This document shows positions 53,401 to 63,100 of a DNA stretch of 64,000 bases, piece after piece. The stretch comes from Siphlonurus alternatus (taxonomy: Eukaryota > Arthropoda > Insecta > Ephemeroptera > Siphlonuridae): assembly GCA_949825025.1 (NCBI GenBank), contig OX463778.1, forward strand, positions 13,106,171 to 13,170,170. Direction: 5' to 3'. The translations under genes were made by a program, and so were the position numbers. Positions within the stretch are counted from its first letter, which is position 1; every line of letters starts with the position of its first letter. A model generated the notes under the pieces. The model was not told the origin of the DNA and ran no database searches. It saw only the letters and a list, made by a program, of their open reading frames with translations.

Positions 53401-56400
53401 CTATATACATTGACTATAATTATAGTCAAATAAAAATAAAATAAAAATAATAAAATTGGTGATAAAGAAGTCTGGAAAAGGAAATTTTCTAAAGCGACGA
53501 GTGTACAATGTTAATATATTGTATATTCTTAGGATTTTAGCCTATTGTTGTTGTGAGAAATTGTTTAATACTATTACCCGTCTCTAATGATTTAAGCTGC
53601 AACAAGCTGAGTAAAATTTTGTAAAAGCCAAGAAAGAAAAAATATTATTAATTAATAAAAAAGTTTTTCTTCAGAGCTTTATTTTGATAATCGTTGTTAG
53701 AATTATTTTATTTTGGCTGCTAGTGAACATAAATATTTATGGAATTATATGATAGGACATGTTGTTAAATATAATAGAATAATCAAATAATTTACTTTTT
53801 GAAATTATTTTATACATGCAAAAAATCCTCTCTTCACCAATGCAGACAAAGATTGAGTTATTAGCCTCAAATTTGCTTATAGTATAGTTTATATTGGATA
53901 TTAATATATATTATCAAAAACGCACACTTATTTTACTTATATATTATAAAATCATTGAGCAGCAGTTTTTCATTATTTTGTACATGTTTACATGACACAT
54001 GGAATACACTTAGTGTTTTAATTTTCAATTGGACAAAACACATTTTATGCTGGATCCACCCTATGTAGAGATAATATTCAACTATTTAAGATGACTTCAA
54101 TTTATTACAATATGAATACAATTTACTTTTATCCGAGTATTGAGTAATTTACCTATCGGACAGCCGAGTGTTTGGTGTTATTAACTAAACTTATGTTCAA
54201 CACGAATTCTATGTTTCAGAGTAAAAACGTTCTTAATTGAAATTAAGAAAACCTATATAGTAGACGTCAGATTTGTTCAAATTAATAGATTCATTAACCA
54301 TTGAGAAAAAATTTAAATATTTTCCGCGCTAAGGAAATATTTTTTTATTGGTGTAATTAGTAAATACATACAAAATCAAACGGATTTATCTTCGTCTTCC
54401 TTGTACAGAAGGTTCATTTCAGTATTTTTCATGAATACTTGCACATTTGATTGATTGATTGGTTGGTATTTTGGGGCAATTGACGCATTTTGATCACATT
54501 TTGGGTATGGTATGCCCCCTGTTTGCTTGTACATTTACGATGAGACTTAAATGACGTAATAAAATTATTCGTCAATTTCACACATTGGACATTCTAATTT
54601 GAATTTAAATCAGCATTTTTTTTAGAATTTTTATTTTATGTATTTATTTATTTTTTTGCACTTTTTACAATTGCAATAAAAATTTCAGGACTCACCTTCG
54701 GTCAGGTAGGAGGAACAACTTGGCGTACGGGTTGCGGGGCTGTCCGTTTGCCCGCGGCGTGAGACCCGAGGCACACACCACGGTGACGACGAGCTGCAGC
54801 GCCGCGGCGTCAAACCACAACTTGACCTGCAGTCGCCCGCCCACGTGGGGCTGCGAGGGGGCGGGCCTGAGGGGCCGGTGAAGTGGGGGTGGTGCGCGGT
54901 GGCCCACGCGCTCGGGTGAACTGGGCGACGTCACCATCACGCTGGGTTTGCGGTCATACATATCTGCAACACGCGTGACACATCAGACCCTCGTGCCTTG
55001 TCACGTTCACCTAACAGAGCGATGGACCACTATTTTTTTTTTTTTTTTGAGCTTCGTATAATGTTAGATATTTTTTTTAATGAAAAGCATCAAAACAAAT
55101 TACTTAAATATTTATTTATTTTTTTTTTTTTTTTGCTTTTGTAGGAATTTTTATTGCTTTCCTTGTATTGAAACTTATATGTACATTTATGACAGTTATT
55201 TATTTCAAATTTTTGTACTTTCAGTAATTTAACTCCAATTTACCACGAATGTACCCATTTTACTCCACTATTTTTTTTTCTAAAATATCACAGTTTGATG
55301 CCGATAATGAACGTTAACTCATGTTCCTTTTCCAAGCAGAATTTTCACTGCCAAAGAAACACCTAAGCGTATAATATAACCGCACGATCCGCTACGCTAG
55401 CGACGATCTCGGCAAGCTCCCGATTTACTCCACACTCAAACAGGGTCCCCTTCCCTTTACTACGATAACTCTACGCCTATAATTTTCGAGTCAGTAAGAT
55501 CGTCCCCGTGTATAGCCCTTTTTGCCTGCAATCGCTTGCAAAAAATCAACCATTATATATTATTATATAATAATAATTAATCAAATAATAAATTCAAGCA
55601 TTACCGAAACTGCATGCAAAAATATACATTCGCACGCATTAATAATACAAAAAAAAATATATAAATATAAATAAATTTTGTATCGAATAATTTTTTTACA
55701 TCAAAAAATTAAAATATGTAATGTTCTATTATTTTTGCAAATATACCAAACAAAAATTGTGATGATTTTGCTTGTTGTGAGGACGATCGACTGAGCACTT
55801 TAAAGGGACCAAATTGTTGCTCCCATACATCACACAACATACACTCTGCAGCAAGATCTGAAAGGAGTCAGAAATGAGAGAAAAGTGTTCTCCATCGCAG
55901 CTGCTGCTGATCTGCAAGAGAACGTTGTTAGTTGGTGGCACGTAGAAGGTCTCCAGTGACGTCACAGTTACCTTGGCGCCACAGCTCGGAGGCGGAGTGA
56001 TGGTGCGGGGGCGCTCGAGAGGAACCTCTGGGGGGCGGGACGGGCTGCTGGGACTGCTGCCGGGTCAGCGGGTGCTGCAGAGTCCGTGACACGATGAGCT
56101 CCACCTGGGGCTCCTGGCGTGACTCGGCGATGATTTCGTATACTTCCTCGTAACTCTTTCCTTGAAGCGACCGGCCGTTCCACTCGATCACTTCGTCCCC
56201 TGAAAGTCACTTTGGATTAGTCAATTTCGGAGTGGATAGAGAGGGGTGGAAACTGTCAAAGTTTAATACAGTTAATTTTAAGCTAAAATTACTCATTAAT
56301 CATGAAGTTAATCATTTCAATTAACTGATTCATCTGACTAAAATTGAATGTATGTAATACATGATTAAATTTTGTTTAAAAAAAATCCTTACAAAAGAAG

Positions 56401-59400
56401 GTAACTCTTTTTACAAGAGATTTGTTTATTTTAAGATTTTTGGTTACTTTTTAATTTTATTTAATTTATTTGTGGCTAAATTTCTTGCAATAAAATTTGG
56501 AAGCCACTTGACTTTTTATTTAAAAAAATCATTGAAAGCAAATTGACTATCTTTTAAAGCAAGCTTAAAAGACTTACTTTACTGTAAGTAATATAGGCTT
56601 TGTTAAACAATTTACATTTGCTACATAGCAAAGCATATGATAATTAATAATTAAAACAATAAGTAATACCTTGGAGAATAATACAATTACATTATCATTC
56701 ATTAGCATTAAGGTTAAGTTTAATATGAGTCATGTGGAGTCTTATTTTTGTGCACATAAAATTGCGTAATAAACTCCACAATTATATGCAATTAATTAAT
56801 GTAAACGTCTACACAATGTTTATATTATTTTTCAAAATTATGTATGAATATTATCTGCCAGTTGGAGAGGGAAATATCTTCTCGTTTTCTCATCAAAAGA
56901 TTTTTGGGCAAGTGGTTCATTTGCTGTTAACCATTATTTGTAATAAATGACATAGGGTATGATTTGCAACAGTACAATTATACTTAATATGCTAAACTGT
57001 TTGTGTTTAGTGCCTGTAGAGGCGCTTGTAGTGCTAGCTCCATCACTCTAACAAAAAATGGTAGCTGTTTAGCTCTTCTGCCATGCAATTTGTCTCCACC
57101 AAGTTCCTAACCTTTAAATGAAAGAGACCAAAGGAGATCATAAGATCACTGAATTAACTAATAAAAAATATCGGTCAAACTGGTAAGCGGTGCATAAAAC
57201 AGTATAACTCCAGTATATATTTGTTACAGATAAAATATAAAACAGATTTTTTCACGTTATAATTTTCTTTCTTATATGAAACGTTTGTTTACAGTTAGCT
57301 ATTTTAATTTTGTATCGTAAGTATTTTTTAATCATGTATGTGATGGGTATGAGGGGAAGAAATTTTAAGCAGAAACGAATTGCGAGAGGGAGAAAAAGAG
57401 AGAGAAAATGGAGTGCCTGCACGAGAAAAGTAAAAAAAAACAAAAAGTCTTGATGGGCAGAAGGAATGCCACGAGATTCTCGGTACCAGCTGACTGTATC
57501 CTCACCTGGCCTTAGACCGCCTTCGCGCTCGGCGGTGCTCCCCCGCTTCACCTTGTCGATGAGCGCACCCCGGCCGCCGTGGGGTAGCGGCTGTCCACCC
57601 ACCACCTTGAGCCCAAGGATGGCCGCCGCGCTGCCCGCCCCCGCCGCGCTGTATCCACCGCCATCTACACCCTCTTTCTTGAGGATCATGTGACCAATGA
57701 GTCGCGATCCATCCGTGCTGGCCTGCCACGAAAGCGGGTGCTGCTGCAACCAGGAACGTGTCAGTGTGCCGCCTCAGAGACGAAACTTTAATTTACTGCT
57801 TAAATTATAAGGTTCAGTCAAAATGAAAATATCAATTTTTTACGCGAAATTTGGCCACAGAAAAATTTAAGTAAGACCTCAGTTACAAATCCAGACATGC
57901 ACTTTAATATTAGAGCTTTGTTTTCTAACAATAAGTCTTTGGAATATAACTCTTATTGCAAGTTGTTCAAAATTATGATGACTCAACATCTATGACATCA
58001 TCAAAAAACCAATCACAGTGCAAATTTATGATGTCACAGGCGTGAATCCCCATAATTTCAACATTGAAACGACTCTTCGATTCGATTCAAAGTAACATAA
58101 ATTTTTAAATGTTGCATTAATTAATAAAATAAATTATCTAGATATCTCTGTTGTCCATTTGGATTAACATTATTATTTCGGTAGCCATTCAGGATAAACC
58201 GTACATTGATATATTCATTCCGACGTACCAACTGAAGCAAATAAGATGTAAAGGAATTGATTTGATTTAGAATTTGAATGTAAACTGTGCAACTCTATTT
58301 ATAATAAACTATACTTTGTTCTATTGATCTACTTTAAAATTTACTGAAAACAATATTGCTAAATGTCTACATTTATACGTTTGGATTTGTAGCTTCTGCT
58401 GAAACAATATGGTGGGGGGCTGACACTACACGAACACGGGACGCTCACAACAAGGTCACGTGACATATCTCCACACGCACACACCACCCCCAGGGTGCAC
58501 ATGCTCCCCTCCCCCCAAGGTCATTCACCCCATTTGGAAAACCAGAAATTAATGAAATGGAGACCATTGGTCAGAACAGGGAGTGATTCAACTGCTATAC
58601 CAAATTTTATCACTTTTGAAGTAATTGCATTATTTAACTCTAGAAAATATTACATTTTACTTTCATTTTTATCACTAAAAATAAAATAAGATTATAATAT
58701 ATAAAAATCATAATATTGTAATTAATTATAATTTTTTAAGTATTAATTTTATTTATTATAATGGATAAAATGTATCACGGCTATTTTCATCTTACAAAGT
58801 TAAATCTGGTTACTTTGTACAATATGATTTGTACATTATCTTGTTTTTTAGCTTATAAATGCAACATGAAAAAAGCATTGAATAAAGCATTACTTGGGAC
58901 CAAAGCTTATATATTTAGATATTTTCCTACAATATTTGATCCAAAAAACTCCACCACAAACGTTAAAATTTATAGCCACTACATGCACAAACCAACAGTA
59001 AAAGCACTAAGGCGACAGGGATGGGTGACTAGTTCCTCCAGCTCACGGCCAGAAGGCGCTGGGGGGCAGCAGCAGCAGTGTACCTTGCCAGGAAGTAGGT
59101 GATCCACACCCCTCGAAGAATCCTCGCTCGAAGTAAACGTGCTGCTTGTGTCGATACCAGAGTCTTTGGTTTGAGAGTCTTGAGAGCCTTGTCGATCCAT
59201 GGAACGTTGACTCCATCGTACATTATTATGAATTGTATTGGAAGTAGTAGTTGTTGTTGTTCCCGATACTGTATTACTACGTCCCCATGAAGGAGTTTCA
59301 GCAACCGCTTCTCCCCCTCCACCCTCAACCCATCGTACAGTCTTTTTTCTACGTTCTGTGAAGTGTCGGGAGTCTGCCGCGGCCCCTCCCATTGAAGGTA

Positions 59401-60109
59401 GAGGTGGGTCCCCGCGGTGGTGGTGATTGTGGTGGGGAAGTAGCGCACCGTAGCCGCTATGGTGTCCAGACGACGACGTGGAAGAGGCCGTCTGGTGCTG
59501 CTGTCTGCTGCCGTCTGCTTGTTGGTCATCAAGCACCATCAGAAGAAGGTTCAGGGAGACAAAGAGAGAGAGAGAGAGGGTCGCGGGGACACAGCGTCAA
59601 TCACACGAACATGGCAAGACAACGTGTTGCTGGGTAAACTCTTAGCATACGCAATCTTACTTACAGTCTTCCCATATTTATTACATATATAGAAGTGAAT
59701 GAGAAGTATCCTTTAATCAGTAATAATATAAATTAAATTGCATAGCTATGAGTTTACACACACACAAAAACATGACATCAATTTTTATATGTATAAAAAA
59801 AAGGTACACAGGCTGCATATTCCGCTGCATGCAACATATTTTTTTTGGTTCAATATATATTAATTTTTGTTAATATATATTTGGGCTGTAACAAGATAAA
59901 AAACACAGTACAATTAATTTCTTCTCACCGCCAGAAACTTTTTAATTTTTTCGTCTAACGTTGCTTGTCGTTGTAACCTCGGGCTGAGAGCCGCAGGCGT
60001 ACGTCGTGACGGCAACTGCGGCTGCAGCAGCGGCGGCTCTGCGGAGCGCGCGCCTGCGGGTCGAGCAGACTGCGGGGTTAGTGCGGGGGCGGGAGCAACA
60101 ACTTGGGGG
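32192..60109 (-). CDS. Rim: Rim, presynaptic active-zone scaffold (C-terminal part, about 18 exons)
   Basis: Scaffold that tethers synaptic vesicles and clusters calcium channels at the presynaptic active zone, binding RIM-BP, liprin, ELKS and channels. Exons read right to left: 59929-60109 (tentative), 59084-59500, 57506-57743, 55972-56199, 54696-54963, 52734-52899, 51785-51877, 49210-49400, 47330-47447, 45547-45773, 44803-44935, 43889-44205, 42515-43554, 40686-40847, then 39232-39418 or 37961-38165, then 33457-33668, 33257-33396 and 32192-32419. Phases agree throughout, giving about 1,514 residues. Domains: PDZ (57743-55972), C2A (54963-51785), Ser/Arg-rich linker with RQLPQIP (RIM-BP SH3 ligand), C2B (33668-32192). 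The N-terminal zinc finger/Rab3-binding region is absent and presumably lies past 64000. Introns are long and full of foldback elements. Confidence 0.95.
33257..33396 (-). CDS. Rim: Rim exon, C2B domain middle
   Basis: Acceptor TTTTGCAG, donor GTACGA. Encodes APYVKVYLVNGKRCIAKAKT and ARRTLDPLYQQQLAFREPFQ, nearly invariant in RIM C2B. Confidence 0.97.
33457..33668 (-). CDS. Rim: Rim exon, C2B domain first part
   Basis: Acceptor GTGGTGCAG, donor GTACAT. Encodes LRLAQEGQLSDFIDGLGPGQ and LVGRQVLGASALGDIQLSMC, then GFLEVEVIRARGLQ, the hallmark RIM entry to C2B. Confidence 0.97.
33873..34002. repeat. Hairpin in Rim intron
   Basis: TAATAGCTCTGTTCGTAAAT plus CACAATCAGAAAGAATCGAT pair with their inverse; about 50 paired bases around the loop CTTCTGTACATGGAAAAG. 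Confidence 0.85.
35614..35765. repeat. Foldback with TTAA at its right end
   Basis: Left TATAAGCCGCTATTACACG, right GGTCTAATACAGGCTTAA; inner arms TTGCATACAATTTTTCCTTA and TAAAGAAAAATTGTATGCAA. Left TTAA is mutated to TATA. Confidence 0.65.
35838..37704. mobile_element. Nonautonomous DNA transposon with GTCGGTAAAA subterminal repeats
   Basis: Terminal inverted repeat CACGGACAAAAATTTT at 35838-35853 and its exact inverse at 37689-37704. Seven perfect copies of GTCGGTAAAA (either strand) lie near the ends: 35865-35874, 35900-35909, 37463-37472, 37521-37530, 37570-37579, 37619-37628 and 37661-37670. Clustered subterminal motifs are typical of transposase-binding sites. The interior has only short frames (for example 36159-36360 followed by a donor-like GTGAGC), so no transposase is evident. 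Flanking target duplication not found by eye. Confidence 0.7.
37961..38165 (-). CDS. Rim: Rim alternative linker exon 2 (vertebrate-like IQRS...DGS..SSEGS)
   Basis: Acceptor CTCTCTTCTGGAG, strong donor GTAAGT at 37959-37960; phase 1 in, phase 2 out. Encodes a Gly-rich start, KLVLIQRSQEVGPRGPALLA and KDSPDGSVHSSVSSEGSP, paralleling vertebrate RIM IQRSTETG...ESTDGSINSYSSEGN directly before C2B. Not previously paired with 39232-39418 in frame: joining both creates a stop. Confidence 0.75.
39232..39418 (-). CDS. Rim: Rim alternative linker exon 1 (GRKRRLGFG type)
   Basis: Enters in phase 1, leaves in phase 2 at a weak donor (GTTCGA). Encodes AEENCYVFGPGRKRRLGFGR and HRSEEVLPEDVRQHLVKQSS, then VSSDGEGSQDGD. 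It joins the C2B exon as ...DGDSWVPSLRL. The acceptor (GATTTGAAG) is also weak. Same phases as 37961-38165, so the two are interchangeable. Confidence 0.85.
40686..40847 (-). CDS. Rim: Rim linker exon (SDTAVG / STSQLS)
   Basis: Acceptor GTGTGCAG, donor GTGAGC, leaving phase 1. Encodes DGSLSDTAVGQLHGLDGS and LNKKSSSTSQLSAT, matching DGSQSDTAVG and RSTSQLSQTE of vertebrate RIM. Confidence 0.95.
40929..41145. repeat. CpG-rich TTAA-ended foldback element
   Basis: TTAAAGGTGGATTTTCATGG at the left, CCATGTGACTCCACCTTAA at the right; inner arms GCGACGCGGCGCGATTTT and ATTCGCGTCGCGTCGC. It starts 82 bp from the acceptor of Rim exon 40686-40847, in the upstream intron. Confidence 0.75.
41357..41534. 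repeat. GGGGG-ended foldback element
   Basis: GGGGGACATTCACAAAGCAC at the left and its inverse at the right; the arms pair over almost the full length. ATTATT flanks both ends (41351-41356, 41535-41540), a possible target duplication in low-complexity sequence. A relative is at 49584-49750. Confidence 0.85.
42515..43554 (-). CDS. Rim: Rim large linker exon with RQNSCPD repeats
   Basis: Acceptor TTTCTGCAG, donor GTAAGT. 346 codons of low-complexity linker: a Tyr/Gln-rich part, four imperfect R/K-Q-x-S-C-P-D repeats (for example GRQNSCPDMGD, VRQNSCPDPGG, TKQASCPDPRD), a Gln run, an acidic EEDEEGEDEEG block, a His/Gly/Ser stretch and a final RGTLGRSLSSTDAPSDEKVG. The repeat segment uses AT-richer codons than the flanks. 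No vertebrate counterpart recognised for the repeats. Confidence 0.88.
43889..44205 (-). CDS. Rim: Rim linker exon (His/Gly-rich, SERPRG motif)
   Basis: Acceptor GTGTTTGCAG, donor GTAAAT. Encodes a His5 run followed by a Gly/Ser spacer, then DSDLESVVSVTSSAFSTQSE and RPRGSSRTL, matching DSDVSDVSAIS...SEQSERPRG of vertebrate RIM. Confidence 0.93.
44206..44802. other. Rim intron
   Basis: AT-rich, nothing recognised. Confidence 0.6.
44803..44935 (-). CDS. Rim: Rim linker exon with RIM-BP SH3-binding motif
   Basis: Acceptor CGTTACAG, donor GTGCGT. Encodes SPKKRQLPQIPHRLRTSSRD. The RQLPQ(I/V)P core is the RIM-BP SH3 ligand of vertebrate RIM1/2, supporting channel coupling through RIM-BP. Confidence 0.94.
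45547..45773 (-). CDS. Rim: Rim linker exon (His/Ser/Arg-rich)
   Basis: Acceptor CATTGTTACAG, donor GTGAGA. Encodes GEMLHHSGMVDPRHSVAPVQ and SRSRSKSPRRAGHLEHSG, an SR-like low-complexity segment equivalent to the RSRSVSPHR region of RIM. Confidence 0.88.
46035..46160. repeat. Foldback in Rim intron
   Basis: TACACTCCTCGCCTCTGAAA and its inverse TTTTCAGAGGTTAGGAGTGTA; inner TTCCCTTCTGCAG/CTGTAGAAGGGAG pairs. Confidence 0.75.
46898..47301. repeat. TTAA-ended foldback 28 bp from a Rim splice donor
   Basis: TTAAGGGTAAGGTAACACGG and CCGTGTTACCTTACCCTTAA with long arms; interior as in 14209-14599 and 17074-17440 (TAACATGTAAACCTTAGCAA and inverse). The donor of exon 47330-47447 is at 47328-47329. 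Confidence 0.85.
47330..47447 (-). CDS. Rim: Rim linker exon
   Basis: Acceptor GTGTTGCAG, donor GTGGGT. Encodes PPPEVEMSERRSRRDMSPQG then RKRAGMMVRGGERGAVSYQ; basic and Ser-rich. The intron that follows starts only 28 bp from a TTAA foldback element (46898-47301). Confidence 0.88.
47521..47692. repeat. Inverted repeat with GGATCC arms
   Basis: TCAGGCGCGGATCCAG at the left, CTGGATCCGTGCCTG at the right, with a run of C next to the right arm. In the Rim intron just upstream of exon 47330-47447. Confidence 0.65.
48150..48844. repeat. TTAA-ended foldback (family E) containing a nested family G element
   Basis: TTAAAGGAGGGGAACCGCTT and AAGCGGTTCCCCTCCTTTAA form the ends; arms as in 10552-10909. 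The family G foldback 48352-48699 is inserted near its centre. Confidence 0.85.
48352..48699. repeat. Nested foldback, family G
   Basis: Ends AGAGTATTGACC and GGTCAATACTCT. Arms nearly identical to 20935-21250 (ATTGCAGAAATGGATAGAG, GGGAACTATTTTTAAAAAAT, TGACGTCAC). The right end has an extra hairpin CATAGCCCTCCACCAGAGGG. Comparison with 10552-10909 suggests a 2-bp AT overlap at the insertion site. Confidence 0.8.
49210..49400 (-). CDS. Rim: Rim linker exon (Ser/Asp motif)
   Basis: Donor GTAAGA at 49208-49209. Encodes TSRLSDSDTSDLDDAILSRG, comparable to RISDSDISDYEVDDG of vertebrate RIM. The right boundary is CTGAG at 49401-49403; a second AG six bases on is equally in phase. Confidence 0.9.
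49584..49750. repeat. GGGGG-ended foldback element
   Basis: GGGGGTATTCAAAAAGGACT and AGTCCTTTGTGAATACCCCC; the same terminal pattern as 41357-41534 with a different interior. Confidence 0.8.
49751..51784. other. Rim intron (49401-51784), right part
   Basis: AT-rich with a GGGGGGGGGGG run (50746-50757) and a C-run near 51690-51704. Segment 50085-50165 shares AATCTCGAGGTCCTCTATAT with the minus strand of 26450-26470. No exon recognised. Confidence 0.55.
51785..51877 (-). CDS. Rim: Rim exon, C2A domain end
   Basis: Acceptor TGTGTGCAG, donor GTAATA. 31 codons: VVIELTVAPLDEEPEWYYLS then AHEDILPAHHP, matching LIELxxAxLDDEPHWYxLxxHE of RIM. Confidence 0.95.
51878..54695. other. Rim introns flanking exon 52734-52899
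   Basis: AT-rich. Contains a perfect short hairpin TATAGTCAATGTATC...ACATTGACTATA (53388-53418) and, at about 54445-54530, a fragment resembling the outer end of the compound foldback 14951-16930 (GGTTGGTATTTTGGGGCAAT). Confidence 0.55.
52734..52899 (-). CDS. Rim: Rim exon, C2A domain middle
   Basis: Acceptor CGGTTTCAG, donor GTGTGT. Encodes SEKSKRRTRTLANTTEPRWN and QTFVYS, then LRILEITVWDY and NDFLGE, the RIM C2A core. Confidence 0.97.
54696..54963 (-). CDS. Rim: Rim exon, C2A domain first part
   Basis: Acceptor GTGTTGCAG, donor GTGAGT. Encodes a Pro-rich linker then GGRLQVKLWFDAAALQLVVT and NGQPRNPYAKLFLLPDR, equal to RIM C2A (LSVKLWYD...GRPRNPYVKMYFLPDR). Confidence 0.97.
54964..55971. 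other. Rim intron between C2A and PDZ exons
   Basis: T-rich tracts and AT-rich sequence; nothing recognised. Confidence 0.6.
55972..56199 (-). CDS. Rim: Rim exon, PDZ domain second half
   Basis: Acceptor GACTTTCAG, donor GTAACT. Encodes DEVIEWNGRSLQGKSYEEVY and EPQVELIVSR, matching RIM's DEVLEWNGxxLxGxxxEEVY and EPQVEIIVSR. A Gln/Pro/His-rich linker follows. Confidence 0.97.
56200..59083. other. Rim introns flanking the first PDZ exon
   Basis: AT-rich introns; a small CT-rich/ACACAC patch near 58460-58510. No exon or large repeat recognised. Confidence 0.55.
57506..57743 (-). CDS. Rim: Rim exon, PDZ domain first half
   Basis: Acceptor CTGGTTGCAG, donor GTGAGG. Encodes QHPLSWQASTDGSRLIGHMI and ILGLKVVGGQPLPHGGRGAL, then IDKVKRGSTAEREGGLRPG. 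The carboxylate-binding loop is of the RIM type (LGLKVVGG). A Gly/Ala insert separates the first strand from the loop. Confidence 0.96.
59084..59500 (-). CDS. Rim: Rim exon before PDZ (Ser/Thr/His-rich)
   Basis: Encodes a His-rich stretch, TERRKKTVRWVEGGGGEA, a Thr run and RSMDRQGSQDSQTKDSGIDT, then SSEDSSRG. Donor GTACAC at 59083. The right boundary (59500) is chosen for phase; AG dinucleotides up to about 59516 are alternatives. A phosphorylatable Ser-rich linker preceding the PDZ. Confidence 0.8.
59929..60109 (-). CDS. Rim: Tentative Rim exon upstream of PDZ (Pro/Arg/Ala-rich)
   Basis: On the minus strand, a CT-repeat pyrimidine tract and AG precede an open frame rich in Pro, Ala and Arg. 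It ends RLQRQATLDEKIKKFLA at donor GTGAGA (59927-59928). Third-position GC bias resembles confirmed Rim exons, and its phase-0 end fits the next exon. No homology that I can name; it could also be non-coding. Confidence 0.45.
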
Positions 60110-63100
60110 CTCAGAGAGAGAGAGAGAGAGAGATTCGGTGGGAAAACAAGCCAAGGAACGAGAATGTAGAGGCATGCTGCATGCTAAACCATAACAAGCG
60201 GTGATATAGCCGGCCGAGTCATGTAAAAAAAAAAAAAAAACTCTCAGCTGCAGTTTTCTTATTTGTAATATACTTTACTAATGAAATATTCAATATGCTG
60301 CTATACACCATATTGTTGTTTACCTACGATAACCTGAACATATACACTAGGTTAACTATGACACGCGAACGTATTTTTTTTTATATATATGTATCGATTT
60401 TTCTCTTGTTCGTTTACATTGCATGCATGCACAATATAACCTAGGAACTTTTTTTAAAAAGTAAAAAAAAAGTATAATATATTAATAACTTAATTTTTAT
60501 TAAATATTTATAAATGAACGTAATACAAAATAAGGCCAGTATGTAACTTTTTTTTTACTACTTTTATTTCCGACAATAGGACACTATTCAACTAACTTAT
60601 GTGTAATTACATGTTATAATACAGTTCATAGCAACAACCTTTTCGCTAGGTTGTGCTCCGATTTGGTCTGCAAACTCGAAGAGGATAAACTCTGTTTGTT
60701 TGACGTTCGTGGAAATGAGGAGGACGACGGGAAATTCCGTTTACAAGTGACGAACGGAAGCCGCCCTGATGGAACAATCAGCAAGCAAGACAGGAACGTT
60801 CTGTAGACAATTTCACGTCCAAGAAATAGAAATTCCCCCCTCCCCCACCTCTATAAAATATAAAAATAGATTTAATTTATATTTATGGTTCAGCGTTTTT
60901 ACCACTCTCTCATCTATGATAGATTTTTTGAAGAGAAAATGGAAACAAACATTTCCAAATTAAAATTGATATTTATTGTTAATAATAATATAATTAATAT
61001 AACACTGATATAATATATAATATTATATAATATTGACACTTAATACAATTAAAATTTAGTTGGTAAAAGTTCAAAATATAGGCAGTTAATAATAATTAAT
61101 TTACATAAATTACAATGAACATTGAAATTACTGTTTAACATGATTATCATGAATACTCATGTTTATGTAGATTCTATATTTTAGGATATTTAGTTGAACT
61201 TTAAAGAAAAGTAACACCGTAATATTTTTGTTGAAATAAGGTGACAGTGAATTATTTTCACTAAAAATAAAGAGCGCTGTTGCAACTAGATAGATTTTTA
61301 ATGTAAAATAAGTATTTTTGTAAACCCTGGCCTTTGTACTGCATTTACTGCAACTGATTAACCTTATGTCCAAGTGTATAAGTAAATCGAATGCAGAAAA
61401 TCAACATAGTTTACGATCGGTCTGTATTCTACACCCCACAATAAAACGTATAATAGTTATCGTAACGTTTTGGCTATTATGATAAAAGTCTTTGTAAATA
61501 TCAGTTTGTGACTACATTCTTAAGCTGAATGTTATTTCTATTCGACATATTAGATTTGTTAATCCAAAATCTACGGCATGCAATAATTCTACTAAACAGC
61601 AAGCAAAAGTGATTAATGTAACTACGGATGAAAGTGGAACCTTCACAACACACTAAAAGTCTTAAAAAGTAGCGGCTAGGAAAACGTATTCCTATTCCAA
61701 GATTTCAGTAATTGACGTAACATTGCAACAATGATGTAAGGAAATGTGAAATTGTGTCATAGAATTTGAAATTTAATTAAGACTATTAATTTCTAATTTT
61801 ATTGAAATAGATAAAAGTTTTTCATTATAAATTCAATTATAAAATTGTCAACTATTTAATTTTAGCTGAATATTTTTAAGCACAACTTGGTTAAATACAT
61901 AGCGTAATAATTAATAAAGAATAATAAGAAATTCATTCATATAACTGTTTCAATATATTAGAACTGTGGATGCATGAACATATATTCAACCAGGTCAAAG
62001 TCAAATTTAGTTTCTTAAATCGTATAACAGAAAATGTCAGATAATAACGGCCGGTTGATGGTATACTGTAGCATGATTATATTTTCATAATAGATAGAAT
62101 AATATTTGTAGAATTTTATTTTTGCTGACTGTGTTTACGAATTATGGGAAGTAAGAACCGAAATTAAGTTTTAAATTAAATTCTTCAACAGATGGAAATA
62201 CCTAAAATACGAGGTAATAGTTGACATAATCTGAGATGTGTGACCTCAGTTACTACGCGAGTCAAAGAAAATTTCTGTCAGACGGAATCGAATGAAATAA
62301 ATTTTAAAATTTTGAGAATAATCTAAAACTTAATCGCTTATGGTTTGAGCAAATTCAAGGGAACAGTTTCCTCAAAACAGCACCATTTCCGGTTTCCGTC
62401 CATAAGGCCATGCAATGTTAAACTTCTACCTCAGTTTTTTCAAAACTGACGAGACAGATCCACTTTAAAATTTGCATGGAGCTATTGATGGCGAGTTCTA
62501 AGTTTTCTGCCAGTCTTGCTCACTTCAAGGATGCCGATTCCGAGATCTCAACCAACTGAAGTCAATCCTTAAGTCGGTGTTGCAGTTATTTTATGCGATG
62601 ACGTCATCATTATGGCCTGGCGCCTGCCAAGCCAGACTGCCTGCATCAACACTCCTCAGCTGTGAGCCACAATGGCGCTTATAATGCGTGATGGGTAGAC
62701 TGCAGTATTACAATAAAAAAATATGCTCACGCCTTATTTAACATATTGCAGATTTTTGATACTGCAGAGAGCAAGAGACGAAGAAGAGAAGGAGGGGGGG
62801 GGTAAGAAGTCAACTATAAAAAATAATATATTTTTCTTCATTCTGTATCATATAGTCTCCATCCCCTTCTCTAGAAAAGTCTTTAGATTTATCTTTGAGC
62901 AGCAGTCAACAAGTGCTGAGCACTGCTGTGGGATTGCGGACGCATGTGTTTACCCTTCCCCCCTTCCATAATGTAGAGAGGCGACAATATGAGTTGTCAT
63001 TTTTGTTAGCCATGAGTGTATAGTCTCCCTACCCACAATAGGATATGTTAAGTTGTACTAATTTTGTTGTTACTAAATCACATACTGAGCACAACATAAG

